From Paeniglutamicibacter kerguelensis (GTDB lineage Bacteria > Actinomycetota > Actinomycetes > Actinomycetales > Micrococcaceae): a stretch of 64,000 nucleotides of DNA. Below, in pieces: positions 59,207 through 64,000 of the stretch. Within the stretch, counting starts at the first letter, position 1. Every line of letters begins with the position of its first letter. The notes beneath the pieces are model-generated. The model saw nothing but the letters and a program-made list of their open reading frames with translations. It was not told where the DNA came from and ran no database searches. The stretch is taken from the NCBI RefSeq assembly GCF_017876535.1, contig NZ_JAGIOF010000001.1, positions 3,596,001 through 3,660,000 on the forward strand, written 5' to 3'. The position numbers and the translations under genes are program-made.

Positions 59207-60585
59207 CCCTCATGCGCAACATCCTCCTGATCCACTGTCACGACCTGGGACGTTTCGTCGGCGCCTATGGCGTTGAAACGGTGTCCACCCCGCATCTTGA
59301 TACCATGGCCGAAGAATCCGTGCTCTTCGAGCAGGCTTTCTCGACGGCGCCGCACTGCAGCCCGGCCCGGGCCTCCCTCTTCACGGGGAACTACCCGCAG
59401 TCCAACGGCGTGCTCGGCCTGACCCACGAGCCGTTCGACTGGGACCTGAACGACCCCAAGACGCACCTGGCACACCGCCTCAAGACGGCCGGCTACCAAA
59501 CCGAACTGGTCGGCGTGCACCACGAGTCACGGGTGCTGGCCGATGAGGTCGTCGCCGAGCGGCTTGGTTTCGACCGTGCCCGCACCGGCGGCGCCCGCGA
59601 CGTCGTCGTGGAGCGTGCCACCGAGGCGTTGCGGCGCATGGCAACCGAAAACGCACCGTTCTACTTGCAAGTGGGCTTCACCGAACCGCACCGTGTGCCC
59701 TCCGAACGCGATCGGCCGGGGGTCATGGGATTCCTCGCCGACGGGGTCGACCCCGATGCCGCACGCGGGCTCACGGTCCCGGGCCACCTGGTTGACGATC
59801 CGGGAGCCCGCGAGGAAATCGCCGAACTCCAGGGCGCCGTCAGGCACATGGACGAGGGCGTCGGCAGCATCCTGGCCGCGCTCGAGGCACTGGGACTGCG
59901 GGATGAAACCCTGGTGGTCTTCACCACCGACCACGGGCTCGCCCTCCCCCGCGCCAAATGCACCCTGTACGACGCGGGATTGGGTGTCGCGATGATGATC
60001 CGCAACCCGGCGCACCCGGCGTGGAGGTCCCGCCGGATCGCCGGGATCGTCAGCCACGTGGACGTCGTCCCCACGCTGCTTGACCTGACCGGGCTGCCGG
60101 TGCCGGACCGGTTGCCGGGCACCAGCCTGCGGCCGGCCGTCGAGTCGGGCGAGGAGGCGCGCACCCACTGCTTCAGCCAGTTGTCGTACCACACCTACTA
60201 CGACCCCAAGCGTTCGGTGCGCACCCCCACCCACAAGCTCATCGTCAATTTCTCCAACGCTCCACGGGCCATGGATCCCACCCAATCGTGGGTTCACCGC
60301 AGTTTGCCCGCGGACCTCAACGGACCGACCATCGGCACCAGTCCGGTCAGGGAACTCTACGACCTCCGAACCGACCCGGAGGAACTGGAGAACCTGGCCG
60401 AGGATCCGGCCCAGGAAGACACGCTTGCATCGCTATCGGCGGCGCTCCTTGACTGGATGCGGGAATGCGAGGATCCCCTGCTCAACACCGGAACCGCAAC
60501 CAAACGCCACCGCGATGCCCTGCAATACCTGTTGGGTGCACGGCACGCGCCCACACCCGTCCAACCCGAGCTCGCCATCAGTTAG
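59203..60585 (+). CDS. Type I (formylglycine) sulfatase
   Basis: 460 residues, no signal peptide, so cytoplasmic. The sulfatase signature is CSPARASLFTG with Cys52 as the residue converted to formylglycine. The first metal motif reads IHCHDLGRFVG where most sulfatases have DD; the first Asp is replaced by His13. The second metal site is FTTDHGLALPRAKCTLYDAG, close to the heparan-N-sulfatase-like branch. It overlaps the dehydrogenase gene by four bases and precedes a sugar importer, so it likely removes sulfate from an imported sulfated sugar. Confidence 0.9.
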   Translation: MTLMRNILLIHCHDLGRFVGAYGVETVSTPHLDTMAEESVLFEQAFSTAPHCSPARASLFTGNYPQSNGVLGLTHEPFDWDLNDPKTHLAHRLKTAGYQTELVGVHHESRVLADEVVAERLGFDRARTGGARDVVVERATEALRRMATENAPFYLQVGFTEPHRVPSERDRPGVMGFLADGVDPDAARGLTVPGHLVDDPGAREEIAELQGAVRHMDEGVGSILAALEALGLRDETLVVFTTDHGLALPRAKCTLYDAGLGVAMMIRNPAHPAWRSRRIAGIVSHVDVVPTLLDLTGLPVPDRLPGTSLRPAVESGEEARTHCFSQLSYHTYYDPKRSVRTPTHKLIVNFSNAPRAMDPTQSWVHRSLPADLNGPTIGTSPVRELYDLRTDPEELENLAEDPAQEDTLASLSAALLDWMRECEDPLLNTGTATKRHRDALQYLLGARHAPTPVQPELAIS

Positions 60586-60653
60586 AACCACCACGCACCA
60601 CACCCGAAGCGGCCGCCAGGTCCGCACATCCACTCCAGCAGAAGGTTAAGAAC

Positions 60654-61961
60654 ATGATCACCCAGAAGTTCCGTGGCCCTCGCGCCACGCGTTCAGCGGT
60701 AGCAACCGCAGCTATCTTTACCGCCGCAGCACTGACGCTTTCGGCCTGTGGCTCCTCCTCGGCCTCCCCGGAAGCCAATAGCGGCCAGAAGAAAAGCGAA
60801 GTCACGCTCTGGATGTACCCTGTCATCAAGGATGAGACGGCCAGCAAGAAGTACTGGCAGGACACCGAGGCCGCATTCGAGAAGGCAAACCCGAACATCG
60901 ACCTGGCCATCGAACTCCAGACGTTCGAGAAGCGTGACCCCCAGATCTCCGCGGCTCTCGCCGCGGGTTCGGGACCCGATGTGGTCCTCATTACCCCCGA
61001 CCAGGCTGCCACCTACAAGAACGTGCGCGGTCTGCTGCCGGTGGACAAAGCGGTGGAAAAGGACAAGGACTCCTTCTACCCGACGACGCTCGAGGCAGCG
61101 ACCTTCGACGGCGAGCTGTACGGCGTCCCGATCTTCCAGAACGTCAACACTGCCGCGTACAACACCAAGATCTTTGCCGATGCCGACCTCCCGTTGCCCA
61201 AGACCTGGGATGACCTGCGCAGCGCGGCACCGGTGCTCGCCAAGAAGGGCATCGCCGTCATGGACTACGCAGGCAGCCCCGAGCAAACACTCAACCTGTC
61301 CTTCTACCCCCTGCTGTGGCAGGCGGGCGGAACCGTTTTCACCGACGATGCCAAGGACGTCGCATTCGACTCCGAGGCCGGGGAAGCCGCCCTGCAGTTG
61401 TTGATCGACCTGAAGAAGCTCGGCGGACTACCCGTTGATGCCGCCACCGACGGCCCCAAGGTGGAAGGCGCCCCGATCGCCGCCGGAAAGGTCGCCATGC
61501 GTGCCACCACCTCCCTGGCCGAACTCAAGCAGATGCGGGCGGCCCTCGGTGAGGAAAACGTGACACTGAGAGCTCCCTTGCAGGGCACCGTCCAGGCGAC
61601 CTATGGCAACCCCGGACTGCTGGCACTGACGTCCATCAACAAGAAGGACAATCGGGACGCTGCCTACACGCTCATGTCCTACCTGAGCTCCGCGGAATCG
61701 CAGAAGGCCTTGAACGCGGCGGCGGGAAACCTGCCGACGCGCACCGACGCCGGGACCCCGAGCTCGGATCCGGACCTGGTGGCCATGAACGAGGCCTTGA
61801 AAACCGCAAACCCGGGAGAATCCTCCCCGGTGGCACGACAGGTGATGGGCACCCTGGCCCCGAACATCCAGGCAGCCCTCCGGGGCGACGTTTCGGCCCG
61901 CGAAGCATTGGACCGTGCCGCCGAGGAAGCCCGCGGAATCCTCCAGCGCTCGGCCAAATGA
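60654..61961 (+). CDS. Sugar ABC transporter substrate-binding lipoprotein (family 1)
   Basis: 435 residues from ATG at 60654 with GAAGG upstream. Lipobox LSAC with Cys32. Typical CUT1 binding-protein pattern: VTLWMYPVIKDETASKKYWQ, AAGSGPDVVLITPDQAATY, GVPIFQNVNTAAYNTKIFAD. It binds an oligosaccharide or sugar derivative for the two permeases that follow. No ATPase is encoded in the window; it may lie beyond the right edge or be a shared MsiK-type subunit. Confidence 0.92.
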   Translation: MITQKFRGPRATRSAVATAAIFTAAALTLSACGSSSASPEANSGQKKSEVTLWMYPVIKDETASKKYWQDTEAAFEKANPNIDLAIELQTFEKRDPQISAALAAGSGPDVVLITPDQAATYKNVRGLLPVDKAVEKDKDSFYPTTLEAATFDGELYGVPIFQNVNTAAYNTKIFADADLPLPKTWDDLRSAAPVLAKKGIAVMDYAGSPEQTLNLSFYPLLWQAGGTVFTDDAKDVAFDSEAGEAALQLLIDLKKLGGLPVDAATDGPKVEGAPIAAGKVAMRATTSLAELKQMRAALGEENVTLRAPLQGTVQATYGNPGLLALTSINKKDNRDAAYTLMSYLSSAESQKALNAAAGNLPTRTDAGTPSSDPDLVAMNEALKTANPGESSPVARQVMGTLAPNIQAALRGDVSAREALDRAAEEARGILQRSAK

Positions 61962-62033
61962 TCCGGGGGATGCAGTCCGGGCATCCCCAGCCCGGACCGT
62001 ATCCCTATTCCCCCTCAACCCGATTGGTCACCC

Positions 62034-62999
62034 ATGTCAGTCAACACCAGCCTCAGGTCAGCGCCGACGCGTAGGGAATCGCCGACCACACCACCCCAGC
62101 CCACGCCCACGCCCACGCCCAAACGCAACCTGGCCCGCAGGCGCGAGGCCATTGCCGGCATCTTGTTTGTCCTTCCGACACTGGTGATTTTCGGGCTCTT
62201 CAAGTTCCTCCCCATCTTCGGTGCCGGAGCCATGAGCCTGACCGAATACAGCCTCAACGGAGACGTTGAATTCCTTGGTGCCGACAACTACGCGCGCCTG
62301 GCCAGGGATCCCAACTTCTGGCAGAGCCTGCGCGTCACGCTCCTGTACGTGGTGATCTTTGTTCCCTTCATCATTGCGGTTTCGTTGGCCGGCGCCGTGC
62401 TGCTCGACAAGCTGGTCCGCTTCACCGGTACATTCCGGGCGCTGCTGTTCATCCCCTACCTGAGCTCGTTTGTCATGGCAGGCATCATCTGGACGTGGAT
62501 CTTCTCCACCGACGGACCGCTGAACGCGGCCCTGGGTGCACTGGGGCTGGGCCCGGTCCCCTTCACCTCGGGTTCGCAGTGGCTCGTGCTTGCCTCCCTG
62601 GCGCTCGTCTCTGTCTGGAAGGGCTTCGGCTACTCGATGCTGATCTTCCTGGCCGGGCTCAAGGCACAGCCAGCGGAGGTGCACGAGGCGGCAAGGATCG
62701 ATGGAGCCGGGGCCTGGAAGTCGTTCTTGTACGTCACCCTGCCGCTACTCAAGCCCGTTGTCTTCTTTGTCTTGGTCATCGAAACCATCATCGGTTTCCA
62801 GGTGTTCGACACCATCTACGTCATGACCGGCGGCGGCCCGGCCCGCGCCAGCCACAGCCTGATCTACTTCCTCTTCGACGAGGGCTTCAAGTTCTTCGAC
62901 TTCGGTTACGCATCGGCCGTCGGCGTGGTGCTGTTTGTCATCGTGCTCATTCTTTCGCTCGTCCAGCAGCGCTTCTTTGAAGGTAAGGATTCCAAATGA
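62034..62999 (+). CDS. Sugar ABC transporter permease (MalF/CUT1-like)
   Basis: 321 residues. A Pro/Thr-rich lead encoded by a short ACGCCC repeat (62103-62120) is followed by six spans. The coupling helix EVHEAARIDGAGAWKSFLYV is the classic EAA motif, and VFDTIYVMTGGGPARASHSL is typical of the MalF-type partner. Four-base overlap with the next permease (ATGA). Confidence 0.93.
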   Translation: MSVNTSLRSAPTRRESPTTPPQPTPTPTPKRNLARRREAIAGILFVLPTLVIFGLFKFLPIFGAGAMSLTEYSLNGDVEFLGADNYARLARDPNFWQSLRVTLLYVVIFVPFIIAVSLAGAVLLDKLVRFTGTFRALLFIPYLSSFVMAGIIWTWIFSTDGPLNAALGALGLGPVPFTSGSQWLVLASLALVSVWKGFGYSMLIFLAGLKAQPAEVHEAARIDGAGAWKSFLYVTLPLLKPVVFFVLVIETIIGFQVFDTIYVMTGGGPARASHSLIYFLFDEGFKFFDFGYASAVGVVLFVIVLILSLVQQRFFEGKDSK

Positions 63000-63847
63000 C
63001 CGCCGTAGCCCCGGCTCCCGTCGTCCGCCGAAACGGCATGGAGAAACGACGTCAGCGCACGCTCACCATCGTCCTTGCCGTCATTTCCCTCTTCACCGTT
63101 GCCCCGCTGATTGCCGTGGTCGTGCTGGCGCTGTCCCCGGAGAACGCACCCACGCTCCCCTACGCGATACCCAAGGAACTCACGTTCGAGAACATCATCC
63201 GCGTGCTCAACGTGGGCGAGTTCCCGCTCTGGCTGTGGAACTCGTTCATCTACTCGGCAGTTTCGGTGGTGATCGTGCTGCTCACCGCCTCCATGGCGGC
63301 CTATGCGTTTGCCCGCAAGCGCTTCCCGGGCCGCAACGCCCTGCTCTGGGCAATCATCGCAACCCTCATGGTCCCGGTCCAGGCCACTCTGATCCCCACC
63401 TTCATCATGATTTCGAGGATGGGCGGCGTGGACACGCTTTGGGGCTTGATCCTGCCGACTCTGGCCAACGCTCAGGCCATCTTCCTGATCCACCAGTTCA
63501 TCCGGGACATGCCCGAGGAACTCTTCGACGCGGCCCGCATCGACGGTGCCGGGGAATGGCGCACCTTCTGGCAGATCGTCCTGCCGCTGATCCGCCCGGT
63601 CCTGGCCACGCTGGCGATCTTCGTCTTCCTCTGGCACTGGAACGACCTGCTGTGGCCGCTGGTCGTGGGCCAATCCGACGCCGCCAAAACGCTGACCGTT
63701 GGCTTGGCGACGCTGAACACGGAAACCGCATCCACCTCCAGCGTCATGGCGGCAACGCTGATCAGCTTCATCCCGTGCCTGGTGATCTTTGCCCTGCTGC
63801 AGAAGCACATCGTTGCCAGCATCACCCACAGCGGCGTGAAGGGATGA
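62996..63847 (+). CDS. Sugar ABC transporter permease (MalG/CUT1-like)
   Basis: 283 residues, six spans. The EAA motif is ELFDAARIDGAGEWRTFWQI; SMAAYAFARKRFPGRNALLW and ATLMVPVQATLIPTFIM are typical of MalG-like permeases. It overlaps the permease before it and the gene after it by four bases each, so the operon is translationally coupled. Confidence 0.93.
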   Translation: MTAVAPAPVVRRNGMEKRRQRTLTIVLAVISLFTVAPLIAVVVLALSPENAPTLPYAIPKELTFENIIRVLNVGEFPLWLWNSFIYSAVSVVIVLLTASMAAYAFARKRFPGRNALLWAIIATLMVPVQATLIPTFIMISRMGGVDTLWGLILPTLANAQAIFLIHQFIRDMPEELFDAARIDGAGEWRTFWQIVLPLIRPVLATLAIFVFLWHWNDLLWPLVVGQSDAAKTLTVGLATLNTETASTSSVMAATLISFIPCLVIFALLQKHIVASITHSGVKG

Positions 63848-64000
63848 GCGCGGGTAGTGCACCGATCCGGTTCGGCCTGATCGGCGTCGATTCGCCGCAC
63901 GCGCCCTCGTTCACTTCCCTGTTCGGGGACGGCATCGATGGCGCGGTGCCCGGCGGCACCGTGACACACGCGTGGAAAGGGGAAGCTGCGGCGGACTTTC
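63844..64000 (+). CDS. Gfo/Idh/MocA-type oxidoreductase, N-terminal part only
   Basis: Only 52 residues lie in the window. The start ATG overlaps the permease stop. The sequence opens with IRFGLIGVDSPHAPSFTSLF, a Rossmann start (GLIGVD) like that of Gfo/Idh/MocA sugar oxidoreductases. Following a sugar importer and sulfatase, a role in oxidising or epimerising the imported sugar is likely, but the family call rests on few residues. Confidence 0.6.
   Translation, partial: MSAGSAPIRFGLIGVDSPHAPSFTSLFGDGIDGAVPGGTVTHAWKGEAAADF

Noticed and set aside
60465..60653. N-terminal extension of the sugar-binding protein
   Set aside because: It would overlap the sulfatase gene and bury the lipoprotein signal; ATG 60654 has a ribosome-binding site and gives a normal signal.
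62101..62120. Short ACGCCC tandem repeat
   Set aside because: It simply encodes the Pro-Thr linker at the permease N-terminus; too short to call a repeat locus.

Overview
The window is high-GC, densely coded bacterial chromosome. SRR-type Tat signals, LAAC and SAC lipoproteins, many GTG/TTG starts, TetR/GntR/ROK regulators and actinobacterial-style iron, phosphate and DasR-like operator motifs point to an actinobacterium, most likely of the Arthrobacter/Paeniglutamicibacter group (Micrococcaceae). That placement is inference from gene content; there is no rRNA or other marker gene here. I see no tRNA, rRNA, CRISPR array, insertion sequence or prophage.

Layout. 1-2.3 kb: an MHS-type MFS transporter (cut by the left edge) divergent from a LysR regulator. 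2.4-3 kb: an IdeR/DtxR-like iron box before a small aromatic-rich orphan protein. 3.4-5.5 kb: an NfeD-like/flotillin pair. 5.6-9.2 kb: TetR, APC permease, saccharopine-dehydrogenase-like enzyme. 9.4-11.7 kb: a DUF805 membrane protein, then a self-controlled TetR with an EamA exporter. 11.7-14.8 kb: two tandem Tat-exported flavin amine oxidases. 15.2-18.8 kb: phnDCE phosphonate/phosphate importer with a PHO-box-like repeat and a double-length PhnE. 18.9-22.8 kb: GH3 glycosidase and carboxylesterase, divergent. 22.9-26.8 kb: an AbgT transporter with an M20 peptidase, opposed by a double-length Lrp regulator. 27-32.6 kb: amidase; TetR; amidohydrolase and APC permease. 32.7-45.7 kb: a seven-gene minus-strand operon (amidohydrolase, peptide-type ABC importer, FAD oxidase, cupin), a TetR, and a second, decayed copy of the same block. 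45.8-47 kb: an MFS transporter. 47.1-53.7 kb: a probable organophosphonate/organophosphate cluster (AlkP-superfamily enzyme, 2-AEP-type ABC importer, HutC-type GntR, HAD hydrolase) with two DasR-like operators. 53.9-56.5 kb: a GNAT protein, an AztD-like zinc chaperone behind a Zur-like palindrome, and a GNAT remnant. 56.9-64 kb: ROK repressor, 2-hydroxyacid dehydrogenase, sulfatase, sugar ABC importer and the start of a Gfo/Idh oxidoreductase, probably for a sulfated sugar or glycoside.

The most striking feature is regulatory. Five promoter regions up to 31 kb apart (both amine oxidases, the amidase, the amidohydrolase/ABC operon with its TetR gene, and the second TetR/binding-protein pair) carry the same nested operator: a core TGTCAA-N5-TTGACA-like palindrome whose half sites serve as -35 elements, with outer GTCAAC/GTTGTC half sites exactly 16.5 bp either side of the core centre. 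The -10 elements (TAGTGT, TAGGGT, TAGTCT) lie at a uniform 17 bp. This defines a local regulon, probably run by the two paralogous TetR proteins, that would join amide hydrolysis, amine oxidation and uptake of a peptide-like compound. The TetR-amidohydrolase-binding protein block was duplicated in tandem and one amidohydrolase copy has collapsed to a remnant of about 220 bp.

All functions are read from sequence patterns and family knowledge without database searches.
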